A DNA stretch of 64,000 bases, taken from positions 9,870,854 to 9,934,853 of the forward strand of contig OZ005689.1 in NCBI GenBank assembly GCA_963930775.1, read 5' to 3'. The stretch is from Cliona cf. orientalis (taxonomy: Eukaryota; Porifera; Demospongiae; Clionaida; Clionaidae). The position numbers and the translations under genes are program-made. The notes beneath the pieces are model-generated. The model saw only the letters and a program-made list of their open reading frames with translations, searched no databases and had not been told where the DNA came from. Of this stretch, positions 26,301 through 39,700 are shown piece after piece (position 1 is the stretch's first letter; each line of letters opens with the position of its first letter).

Positions 26301-29300
26301 CAGATGTAAAGGTTAGCACGGATGGGTCAGGACCAATGAAATCAACACCATCTGTATACACAAGATAAAGAGAAGTATAACTTACATGTTAATAGTCACA
26401 GCATTGGTTTTCAAATCCGTAATCACTTTTAGCCATTTATTGTGCATGTTTATAGCATAATATAGCACATTAAAAGTGCTGCAAAGTATTGTTATGTACT
26501 AAGTCAATAATTAAGAATGATCCTGCCAGGCTGAACTACCCCTAGTAAAGCAAGCTGTGATTCAAACTTATGGATTTAAAGTTCACTCGTTTTGTTATCA
26601 TACAAATTAACTGCTCGTCATACTGATCATATTGTGTATTACTTATACTTACGTATTGCAGTATTGCTTTCAGCTTCTAAGCCAACGAGAACATTACGCT
26701 CTAATGAGCCGGATGTTATCTCAGCACAGACGAGAAAGGTATCACGTTCTCTAGGATTGGTAGTCAGTGGCTGAAGACCAACTATGACCGCTGTAATGGG
26801 TTAATGAAAGAGTGATAGAATGAGAAAAGAGAGAGAGAAGAGAGGGATTTCGATGGCTAGTTGCTACAAATCAGCAGCTAGCTACACTTATTAACCCTCG
26901 CCACAAAGTGTAGGTGGAGGCAGAGGGTTACTGCAGGGTCATGCACTGACTTTGAACAGGATAGTATACCAGAATCCTATTTAGGTGCAGCAGAAACTTT
27001 TGCTGATATATGATGCAGCTATGAACTACATGTGAAAGAGATCAGAAGTGCATAATTTTTTTATACTAATCTGATTTTCATAGTGAGTCGATAATAAAAA
27101 CTTTGCACAAATAATTTGAACTTTGTCAACAATTCAGTGACAAACTGAAATGGAAAGACAGACAAATTAATTATGAAGGGCGTATCTACCATTGAGGCAA
27201 CCGAGGCAGCTGCCTCGGTCACCAGTTTAGCCACTTTAATCACAACAACACTCACCGTTCCACGTGCATGCCATGAAAAGTTTGTTTGCTGACTAAGCAC
27301 TGGAACTTTTACTCAAGTTTAGCAGAAGGTATAGCTCCGATCTCTAAGAAAGCTAGACAGATATCTCTCTAAGATGATGTAAGCAATGTCATATGAGCAT
27401 GATAAAATGGATTTGCACACCGTTCTAGACTCAAGAAGACTTGCTACATTGCTACGAACACGGTAGAACACCCAAAAATGGGCGTGGTTTGACCCCTAAG
27501 GGGGTATGGCTAAAATTCCGCGCATGCTTCACGTACAATCTGAATTATCTGCCTTAGTATAAAAAAATTTCTAGCTAGTAGCTACCTCTATAGGTCCTAA
27601 ATTTTAAGATGATGTGTACCTATAATGAGTAACATAATGACTCACAATCTGTAGGGTCCTCATTGATGGTGACAGGAACAGAAGTTGCCCCGATGACCTG
27701 CAGTATGCTATTGGAAGAAATAACAACATCAAATATCTCGGTTGCCTCTACTATGTCATCATTTAGGATGGAGATATTGACACAGCGAGCCGGGCTTCCA
27801 ACAGTGTCACCAGGTAGGAATACCAACGATGTGTTCAGAGGTGAGAAATCAAGCCCAGCTGAACAAAGGAAGACAAAACATACATATTGGACGAAATTTT
27901 AATAACACTCTGTTTGTCTCGGTAAACTTTCAATACAATTAGCTATGCCTAAAATACACTATAGCTGTTACCAGATTCTAATATACAGTAATGATATATC
28001 TGGAACATAATACAAATAAGAGCTCTGTAGAGGACAAACAAATGCACAATAGAGCAACAATAGTAGACTAAAGTGAACTTATAATATTATGCATGTTATG
28101 AGCAGTCATCCTTTCCCAAATAGAGCATGCTGTTAATTATGCTAGCTTGTGTGCATTGATCAGCAGAAAGCATGTGTGGAGCAGTTAATATGTGTGGCTT
28201 GTGAGCTTTGCAAATTGATTCGAAGCAAAATTAAGCAAGTTTTTCATCAATTTCAATGAATTCATTGTCACTCATTGACTTAGCTATGAGTTAATTGCTC
28301 GGATACCTAGATCCCGAGATACAGTGATTTTCACGATAATGATGATAGACTGACGATAGACAAAACTGATTGCTTTACTCCTTCCTTTGCATGCAGATGC
28401 AGAGTAATTATAAAGGGTCTTGAACACGGTCAGCACATACCACTCCATTATAATATAAAAGTACGGTTATCATCCATGTAACTTACCTACTGCAGTTTGA
28501 CTAACAGTCCAAACATTAACTGCCACTGCACTTGCACTGTTATCAATTGTTCCTAGTACAATCTGCAGGCAAACTTCCACAGCTTGTGAACCAGTTCCCT
28601 CTGTACCACTGTATGTTCTCCGCATGATTGAAATATGAATAGCTGTAAATACAAGTATGTTTGATGTCGCAATCATGGAATAAAGTCTAATATGCATGAG
28701 TTATTCACAGTACTAAAGCTCAGTGTCACAGAAAATCTCATCTTCCTAGCTGTACGTACGTCAATCATTACAGTGCGCATGCCAGCTGCAGCAGCATAAA
28801 TTTTGAACCTATTAGTATTACTTCGTAGACCACACCCCTCGATGCAGGTCAATACATGTAGCAGCTGCTCGAACTCGCAACTGCATGCACGTCCTCGCTC
28901 TGTCAAATCTACCACCAGGCTATGACATGACGAAGAACAGACCTCGTCTCTCGCTTTGCTCAAGGCTCAGTGGACTTCTCAGTGCAGTTAAGGCATGTCT
29001 GATTATCGTTGGCGCGCGCCCGACTGCGAGCCAATTAGTGGCTTGTATTGTGACGTCACTATCATATCAGCCTTGAATAAGCCACGGCAAAAAGCCGCAT
29101 AGCCGCAGTTTTGAGCTCACTTCATCGAGCAAATGCCGTCCGGAATTGTAGCGCTCATGTTTTCGCAGTACTAACGATCGAAAACCAAAGCTTACAATCG
29201 ATATTGACGATCTATCGGACGGATTGTCGATGGCTGCTGTCAGTTCGGAGCTACATGCGAAACATACATTGTGCCGTGGACCCCCCAAAATCTAGTTTTT

Positions 29301-32300
29301 TGCGACTAAAATCGTAGCAGAGGGGTTTTTCAACAATCCGTCCGATGATATGTTAGATCATCATAGTAAGCCTCCGTTTGTGTAGCTAAGGTTGGGTAGA
29401 AGTGGCCGCTTAAATTCCGGATAGCTCGATTTAGCGTTTTAGAGGGCATGGCTGAATGGCGCTGCCACGCCTAATTAGTTAATTGGTTGCGGTTAATAAT
29501 TAAATATTCGGAAGGTGCTTGGATTGATCTTTCATATGGTATCCTGATCAGCCTCTGGTACTTTCACTAGGTGCTTAAAAGAGTCCTTGAATGTGACTGA
29601 AAATTGTAATTCCAGACAGTCCTTAAGTGCACTGAGAATTCTGAGTAGGCCTCTCGAAAATTAATGAGCTTTGCGCTGTTCGAATTCGTTCAAGAATGCA
29701 TCTATGGCCAGCACATGACACTCAATTCTGACCAATCATAGGCCTTCTGAACTTGTAGAAGAGCGCATCTTTTATGCCCTCCAGGTTAGGATACGGATTA
29801 TATAAGAAAAATGATCGTCTGAATGTATAGTATAATGCTAGATGACCTTAAGTACATCAACACACCGAAACACAATTCCTTAGGCTGATGCTATCTCAAC
29901 CAACACTGAAGCGTGTTACCCTAGTGCTAATATACATTGGCATTCTGCACTATTTGGGGTCACCCAAAGCGAGTCCCAGGCAGATAATCTCATCCACTAT
30001 ACATCCTGCTTTTCTCGTTTAAGATGCATGCACCTTTTAATGTCGACTTCCTAACGAATCCTTCCTAACGAAATATGATCCCTAGAAACAAAGGCCGCTT
30101 TCAGACGAGCACTGATCAGGCACTCCCAAACTCTTTAATAACTATGTACTAGTTGATTTTGTGTTGTGTAATTAGCTGTATACACAACCTGCATGAAAAC
30201 CTACTTAGTGTAGATGCTGCATACAGTGTACCTGTCAGAAATAAAGTTTACTACTACTACTACTAGTACTCGCTTGTTGAGTGCGGCATATGGGAGATAT
30301 TAATGTTGTCATAATGGCTCGGATTAGTCACATTATTTAATACTGGTTATTTTTGCACCCCTCAAAAACAAGCGTAGAGATGTACAGTGGATGTGTCCAT
30401 CTAGATAGATGCATAATTTCCAAATATGGATTTAAAGTATTGCACTTATTAATAAATGGCAACTGGAAGTACACGGCTCATATGCTCCGGCTATAAAATA
30501 GATCCAATTTTAACCACATTAATTCACCTTATGACTTACTATCAGTTGGATCCTGCAGTATGGTAATGGTCGCAACACTTGCTTCTGGTGTGAATGTGAC
30601 AAAGCTAGCATCAGTAGTCAAAGAGATGTTAAATGTTTCGTCATCTTCAACCGTTGTATCATCGATAGCAAACACTGTGATGCATTGTTGAGCACCGACC
30701 ATCAGTCCCCTTGAGAAGGTCAGTGACATTGGGGTAGGACCAATGTAATCAACTGAATCTGCAAGTTCAAAAGTATAGATTCTGTACCAGAAGTTTCCAT
30801 AAGCAGAGCTACTTATGCTTTTTACATGATATGCTCTTAAGATTAGAAAAATTATACTTTTTATTATTCTCTCTCTCTTTTTCTTGTCTATAAATAGAAT
30901 TGTGGGGTGGTTTACAAAATTAACAATTTACTGTACACTTTCTAATTTAGGCACTCTTAAGTAGTCATGGGTTCCTCAAAATTTTATGACAACGGTCACA
31001 TTTTTTTTGGTTTCGGCCAATGTCATATTCACTGCCACTAAATGGTACTGATTAGTGAGAGCATTTTTGTGCTGTAGCAAAACTTCCGGAATCGTTCTAA
31101 TAATTGTAGGTCTTAGGTGCCTCCCTAATTTAAGCACCCTTCGGCTCACGATTTTTTGGTTCAAATTGGAACCACCTCCGTGATCTGTAATTAAATTTTA
31201 AGGGTGCCTAAATTAGAAGAGTACAGAAAGGCAAAATTTTATATTTGTACAAACAATAATAATGTTTAACTTACTTTCTGCAGTGACATCAGTAACGTTG
31301 AAGGTGATCTCAATCTCTCTCTCCAAGGTGCCATTGTTGAGCACAACACAAACATCAACATCATTTAACCGTAGATGTTCACTGACGCTGTAGTTGATCC
31401 GCTGAAAACCAAACTCCACAGCTGCAACCAAAATACAAATGCCGTTTATGACATAATAATATTATTCTAAAGAAAATCATGCAAATCTCACAAACAGAAG
31501 ATAATGCAATTGACAGGAATGGAGCTAGCTATTGACCATCTTGTAACTATCATTTTAAATATTATGCTTGAGCCCCTTCTCCCACTCCCCAATTTTATTT
31601 TACCAGTATATTAAATACTGATAACTACTTACAGGAGGCATAGAGCCTGATTTGACACTGCACATGTCCAATAGCTTAAGCTTACCATCTGCTGGATCAG
31701 GATTAATTGTGACTGTAGCTTGTGATAGAATCAAGGCTGGTTCTGGAAAGGACAGTGTGACAAAGAAGATCTCACTATCTTCCACCACACTGTCATCAAT
31801 TATCACCACATCATAGCATTGCTCATCTCCCGAGACTGATCCCACTTCAAACATCAAACGCACAAGCTGAAATGCAACGTAGTCTTCAGTATCTGTGCAT
31901 GAAATTGAACAACCAATGCATGTACATTGTACAAGAAAATGATATTATCATCAGTCAACAGAGAGAATAAACCATAATAATTATTATTGCTTACTTGTAG
32001 CAGTTGAGTCCTGTGAACTGAGTTGAACACTGACTGTTGTTTCGATTGCTTCTGCCATAATCACAGCACAAATACTGACTGTTCCATTACCTTCAAAGGC
32101 GTCATAGTTTGAAGATGTTAGTGAAATGCTTCTGGTAACTGCAAACATGAACATCAAATAAGTATGGAGTGAAAAGATAGGATGATTTAGTGACTTTAAA
32201 TTCCATACTAACTAAGGAATAACGCTGCCATGCTTGGATATTTAAAGATAAAGAATTAATTATTGAACATTACCTATACATGCGAAACTCCATTGTGAAG

Positions 32301-33689
32301 TACTCATAATAATATTATGACATTGTTTGTAAAGTATATATACAGCTCAACTAGCTAGATGATAAAATTAATCTAGCTACATCTTTGTCATTAGCTAGCT
32401 ATATATATCACAGGATTTTGTAAGGCTCTATCGGCCACCTTCATTTTTACTGAGCAAAGGCTCTGTGCTGTACTAATACACAATACTGCTCATACCAGCT
32501 AGCTATCGCTAACTCTGCATAGCCGAGTTATTTTATGTGCACTATTTGGAAAGCAACACTCATGCTTGCTTTTGCTGTGTAAGAGGCAAACAACATTATA
32601 ACTACACCTTAATTGTTTCCAATACTGTACTAATTAGTGTTCAAAAAAAGGGTGATTCATCTTGTTTTGTTACCATCATTGTAATTCTCTCTGATATCAA
32701 TAGTAGTGGATGTTGCTGTTAGAGTTGTAACAGGTGGGTCATCAGCCGACAGGGTGACAGTGAAAAATTCCTCATTGTTCTCCACTACATTGTCATTGAT
32801 GATGTCCAGACTTGCACACACAACATCACCAGTCATCTGTCCATTGGTGAACACCAACTGAGTGGTGAGGGCTGAATAGTCACCAGGGGCTATATGAATA
32901 TTAGCATGAACATTATACGAGTGTACTGGTGACGTAATCAGGCCTTTATTTAGAAAGTTTAAGGGGTGGGGAGGGGGGGGGGGAGCAACGCCAATTTCAT
33001 AAGCATATGATCTCTAGGTGTTTTGGGACAGGCTCCCTGGGGAGTTTTTGCATCTTAGACTCCCTGAGAATCACGGTTCTTAGAACTAATTTGATACTAA
33101 AGCAAGACCAAATAAATTTGTTGTTGTACTGGTCCAGTTTTTGCTTTATTACTAATGCGCGCATGTGCAGTATTGACCTCTTTCCAAATGTTGTAAAACT
33201 TTGACCTTACCACATACAGCTGAAAAACAAAAGTTGACTGGACACTAACGGCAAGTATTTGCTTATATATTAGCGACTTCTGTCACCTAATTTTTTGCTC
33301 ACCAAATGTCGTTGTGGAGTAAAATTCCTAGCCTTCTTATATAGCTTACAATCAAAGTGTCCGCAGTAACTTGCAAATGCATTGGGAACCAAATAAAAAA
33401 GGCTAAGGAATGACAGTAATCATAGGCATAGGAAGATATTGAAGGTTGGGTGGGCCCAATATCCAGTTGCGCGCGAATCGTGTGCAAAATGTCTACAACC
33501 ACGCCCTCTTTGTGGCAAACCACGCCCATTTTTGCACAATCGAGACTGCTATCAAAAGTTTCTCGATGAAAAAATGAACTATAAATCGAATGGAATAGAT
33601 TTGTAAGCAATTGAGGCATATTCACTCATAGTCACTTCAGACTAGCTGGATTGGATTTCTTTCTGAGCTGCAGATGAAATGTCAGCTCA

Positions 33690-33720
<31 letters not shown>

Positions 33721-36700
33721 CCTGGCCCCTGTGGCCACCCCTGTTCCTACGCCCATGGTACTAATGACCAGGATCTTTTCTTTCTCTCTTCATGAAGTGC
33801 AGTGTCAGTCACATGTGATAAAAATACACCGTGTCTATTATGAAACCATAAAGTTACTCAATTATGGTTTCTAGCCACTCCCACTTAATTTTTTCTTCTT
33901 ATTTTTCGATTGCTCGACCTAATATTTGATCAAAAAATCCGAGCAACAACAAATTAATTAGGTCTGGCCTAAGAATTACTTGTACATGTAATAATATTAC
34001 AGCATTACTCAGCAGAATCTTTGAGTGCTCTAATTATATCATAATATTATTGTCATTGCTACTCTTGTTCATAGTGATTTCTTGGCTTTATGTATGTTAT
34101 ACCCCAGTAACTATTTACTTTCCTGTGGTTATGGTGTAATTATTAGGTAATTTCTTAGGTAATCTATGAGGTAATTATGAGAAAACTCAAGGCCTCTATG
34201 GAGCCTTTCTGAGACTTGAAAATCTGTAAGTATGTAGAGCATTTAACGCATTTATCGAGCAAATACCTCACAAGCTGCGACAAGTATGGCTGGTCGAACT
34301 CCTTGGCTTACATAATCCCTGGTTAGCTTGCGCTATTTATAGCACGCGGTCCATGACCCGACTAATCTAACTTTGGAAGCTGTTCTGCGCTGTCAAAGTC
34401 TTTTCTGTGTTTGATCATGAAGCATTGAGATTTATCACCTACGAGATCAAAGGTCGATCAGTCTCAGACTCCATATCTGCAATTGGGGCATCGAAAATGT
34501 GCACTATGTCGACGAATGCTTACCATACACACCGATATTACCATGCAGCTACTGGGGATATGGTCAAGTGTTCATAATAGTGCTAATTTTACAAGGGAGG
34601 TGGGAGTTCCCCCAAATGAAGCCCCACAAATGTGTATCTATACTAACTCTGCTCTCTATAATATATTAGCTGTTATCACTGTGTATAAAATACCACTGGC
34701 TATTCAACATACACATAATATTATACTATTAAATACTATCTGGAAAATGCTTTGCCTACACAAAGAAATTTGGTACTCTTACTTTGTATTTCATATCTGC
34801 ATGGATTACATAAAATCTCAATATAAAGTCCCTCTACTTAGTATGGAGTACATGTGTATGTTGTATAACCATGTGGTAGCTATGTACTCCCTGTTCATGC
34901 CTGCTGGTCATACCAATTGCTGTGATATCAGATGTTGTTAAAGTGAGCGAGACGTTCCTTTCAAGATTCCCATTGAACATTTCCACACACACACTCAACA
35001 GTCCACCAATTTCTGGTGTATTGTACAATGTTTGCATGAGACCTACTGTTATTCCTGGATGTAAAAAAAGTATTAATTGTAATTGCAAAATATAATATTA
35101 CTATGCATACCATGTATTAGAAACCGATGCATACAGAAGGACTATTCTATTTTGGATCTTAGAAAGATCAACAAATGCATAATAGGATGATGATCTGAGT
35201 ATAATTTTTGCTGACCAACTTAATGCACTCAATAAATGAAACATGATTCAAGGTAGCTAAACGAACCATCTAGTGGATCTTCGTTGATGTTGATGTCAAT
35301 GCTATCTTGTGTCGATGGGATACTGACAAACGTGTCCATTGCTGATAAAGTAATTTGAACTGATTCAGTATCCTCCAGCACGTTATCATCCAGGATAGTG
35401 ATAGGTGTGCACTGAGTATCATTTACCGTCTGACCACTTGTGAAGACAATCTCTTCAACACTGATGGAATTGTAATCAATTGAAGCTGTGTTCCAAAATA
35501 TCATAAGTAATAGACCAATGAATATTATGCAGATAATTCGACTGAAATGCTAAGTATTCCACCGAGTAGTCTCAGTTGTTAGATAGGATGGGTTACTTAT
35601 GGACATGCAAGGAATGGATTCCGAAGCTATTCAAATCCTGTTCTATTATTATGCCGTGTCTATTCTCTCACCCATTGTTGACAAGTCCACTGAAGTAGCA
35701 TACACAGATACTGATCTCTCCAGTACTCCCTGTAGTATTTGAGGGCACACATTCACTGTTGAGTTGATCCGCTCTGTTACCATCAAGGATGCTCCCATGG
35801 GGAAACCAATCACAATAACTATAAAACAATAAGTATAACATACATTAATTTTATAGCTGTGCAAGGGACATAACAGTATTATAATATTATATGTGATGAG
35901 CAAAAGATTGTCAGATATTTATAGAGTATTAGCAGGTTCCTTCCCTATGCACTGGAAATTCCTTAAAGTTTGTGCATAGTTAAAATTTTATGAATAAAAG
36001 AATTATGGAAATGCAATAATATCATAGGAGGTGTATCAATCATTCTAGGGGTCCAACTGATATACGGTGGGACTTCTAATAACGGACCCTCCAAGGAGCG
36101 GTTACCCACTATAAAATTTATAGACAATTTCTATGGAAAAGATTGAATTTACAACTGTTTTAGTACTCCACATGCAAGAACCTCTGAGGAACAGATAACC
36201 TCCCAATTAGTATTATGTTGATACTAGCTACATATACAGGATGAAAATTGAATATGGAAAAGAAGCGGGAATGAAACCCAGGTATATAGACTTGATCTGT
36301 GAGCACTCTAACCACTGAGCTACAACCACCCACAGCCACCAGTTTCCTCCATATTCCGTACTGTTGAGTAGTACTGCTCTATAGCTGTCTCACACCCAAC
36401 ACTCAGGCTACATGACCACGAAATACATAACAGTGCTTCTATCAGGCCCTTTACACTAGCTGCCTTTCATGGTGATGTATACCCTCGTGACATGAGGGTG
36501 GAGTCTGGAGATGACTGGAAATGTTGTTTGATCACAAATTTGGTAGGAATGGTCACCAAATCCATAAGTTCGGCACTGTCATACATGACATTGTACATGT
36601 GCAGGTGGAAATACATCCATCAAGGGGGGACAGTAAATTAATTATTGGTAGCACACACAGTATCTATGCTTGCTTTTTGAGTAGGTGAAGGAATGAATTA

Positions 36701-39700
36701 ACCACGCAGTAATGTGAGAGTTAATTCCTTCAAGCCATAATAATAGCAAGGGAATTAATAACAATATCATGAAGTTCTCTCAGTTAACGAAACAGGCACA
36801 TGATAGCTATATAATAAAGAAAAGCAAGCATATGGGATATTACATAATTATCCCTACAAATCTTGTTGCGTACTTTTTGGCTCTCCCATCCCTACTTTAC
36901 CCTTCAATTTCATTGTTTTTTATACTTGTAACATTATACAAGTTAATCCAAGCTAAGGTATCAGTGTGGTACTGACGGTAAGATTATTATACAGAAATCA
37001 TTGCTGGGTACAAACTTACAGTCATCATTATCATCGTCAATATCAATATCCACTGACGTCATTGTTTTATTGAATTTTACATTGGTCTCTGAATGAACTT
37101 GTCTAAGTTCAACACTGAAGTTACGCTCTCCCTCCAGAAAAGAGTTGTCCAGAATGGTCATGTCAGCACATTGGACGTCTCCAGTAGATTGTCCGGATGT
37201 AAAAGTTAGCACAGATGGGTTAGGACCAATGAAATCAATACCCTCTGTACACATAAGATTAAGATAAATATACTTATAATATGCCCGTAATTGCGACTTT
37301 AGTTTTATTGTCATTTTGGCCATGCTTTAAATTAATAAATACAAGTGATACAAAGTATTGTAATATACTGTGAATTCAAGTCAAGAATGAGCTTGCTGGA
37401 TGGAAGCACCTCTTAGCAAAGCAAGGTATCGTTTAATTTAAACTTCACTCTTTTTGTTGTATTACTAACTCTACGTCATTGTAACTATGCTGTTTACTAT
37501 TATTATTGTCTGACTTACGTATTGCAGTATTGTTTTCAGCTCCCAAGCCAACAAGAATATTACGCTCTAATGAGCCGGATGTTATCTCAGCACAGACAAG
37601 AAAGGTATCACGTTCTCTAGGGTTAGTAGTCAGTGGCTGAAGACCAACTGTGATTGCTGTAGAAGGTGAATGAAGGAGTGACAAAAAAAATTAAAAAAGA
37701 GAGAGATTTTGATGGCCAGTTGTTACTGATTAGTACGATGATCCAGAGATTACACATTAAACATTCGAGAGTATGGGAAATGAACTCAGTGTGCAAGTTT
37801 GGATACTCAAGTTAATCTTATCTTATATTTGTGGTTGCTTGTACAATGATTTCATTTCTCAAATTTGGAAACTGCTTAGAAACTGCGAGTGAATAAGGAG
37901 TGTAAACACTTTTTTTTTTTTTTTTCAAGGCGACCAGAACACCAAGCAGAAAAAAAATTGTCCGAAAACCACCACATAGTCGAGCTGGATGCATAGTAGA
38001 GCCATACAATGCAAGCAGGCAGCCTATACATTAATTTTGACCAAAGTGGGTAATGGTCGTCACGTTGCTGTGCGCGCGTGGCCCCACCCCTCACGTAGAG
38101 CGTGGGCGGAAAACATTGCAACTGCATGGCTTCCTATACAAACATATGGGAAAACTTCAAAGGGCCATAACTTTAATTCTAAGGCGTGAATCAAAAATCT
38201 GTCCGGTCAAATCTCAAGTTTCGACCCATTCTGCGTGCCCATGTAAAAATTATCCCCCCAAGTGCTCCCAGATACCCCACGAATTAGATTATTTATTTCT
38301 TTTTTTTTCTACTTAGTGTTTAATTAATGTATATAATAATTTATGCATAACTAAGTATGCAGAGGATACACAATAGTAAGAAATACTAATTTAATGAGTA
38401 TCCAAAGTTAATTAGACCTTAGGTGCTTCATAAAAGCTACATAGTTATTAGTGGTTATATGAGGATTGTCCAGGGAGTTCCAGACCGACATAGTATGCGG
38501 GAAGAAGGAGTAATGGTAGGCATTGGTACGAGCCACTTGTGCACCGCAGTCATTCATGCAGTGATTGGTGCTGAATTTTATAACATTAATGAGTAACATA
38601 ATGACTCACAATCTGTAGGATCCTCATTGATGGTGACAGAAACAGAAGTTGCCCCAGTGATTTGCAGTATGCTATTGGAAGAGACAATAACATTAAACGT
38701 CTCAGTTGCCTCAACTATGTCATCATCCAGGATGGAGATATTAACACAGCGAGGAGGGCTTCCAACAGTGTCACCAGGTAGAAACACCAGTGATGTGTTC
38801 AGAGATGAGAAATCACGCCCAGCTGATTAAAGTAAGATAGTTTACATAATTTTTATATTGCTCTGCTAGTATTGCACATAATTACAGTGTTGTTAATAAG
38901 CAAAATATACACCATAATGCACTTCCTAGAGACAAGCAGTATGATATAAATACCCTCAGGTAAGCCATAGTACAATATGAGCAGCTCCAGGAAGCTTACA
39001 GTGAAACATTAGATGCTCAAAGGAGGCTCAAACTGCAGTATTAAATACTGCAGGCCTTGAACAATAAACATGTTGGGAGTAAAAACTATTAATGGAGGAT
39101 TATGGTTACTGTCTCGAGACTAAATGGACTGTATGGCAGGCCATTATTAGTGTGACCTGCAACATTGAGCTCAGGAGCCAAGCTCGAACTGTTGACTATC
39201 CTAACAATCAGCTGCATGCCTTATCTAGGTATACCTGTACAGTGTACTGTGTTTACTCACAATCGATCATCGACGACTCCACTCATTGCTTCGAACCGAT
39301 GATCTATATATATATCTCACTACCCTTTAGACTAGTCCACCATCAGAGATGGATGGCCGTATTGTACCTATGTGCATTTGACCACACTCCTCAATCACTA
39401 CACTCAGTAGTTTGATTGATGCTCGAGAGCTTTGTGTGTCTGCTTCGAGTAAGATAAGGTTGTCTTTTCTTTCTTTGTGGGTGCTCTATGAATATCTAGT
39501 TATGTCCATGGGATATAAACTAGTTGTGTCATGCACACTCGAGATGCATGGCATTTATTGCCCTCAATCCTCAGGCTGCTTCACGCCCTTGAAGTTCAGT
39601 ACAATAAATGCCATAATATATCCTTTGCGCCCATGATATAACTATTACATAACAATAGCTATGCCTTAAACACACTAGCCAGTGATCTTATAGGCATGGC

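Noticed and set aside
36262-36330. Functional tRNA gene
   Set aside because: Acceptor and anticodon stems do not pair; only the promoter boxes are tRNA-like.
38053-38316. Overlapping open frames on both strands
   Set aside because: They lie in a GC-richer insertion beside a poly-T tract within the F1-G1 intron; they look repeat-derived and have no protein features.
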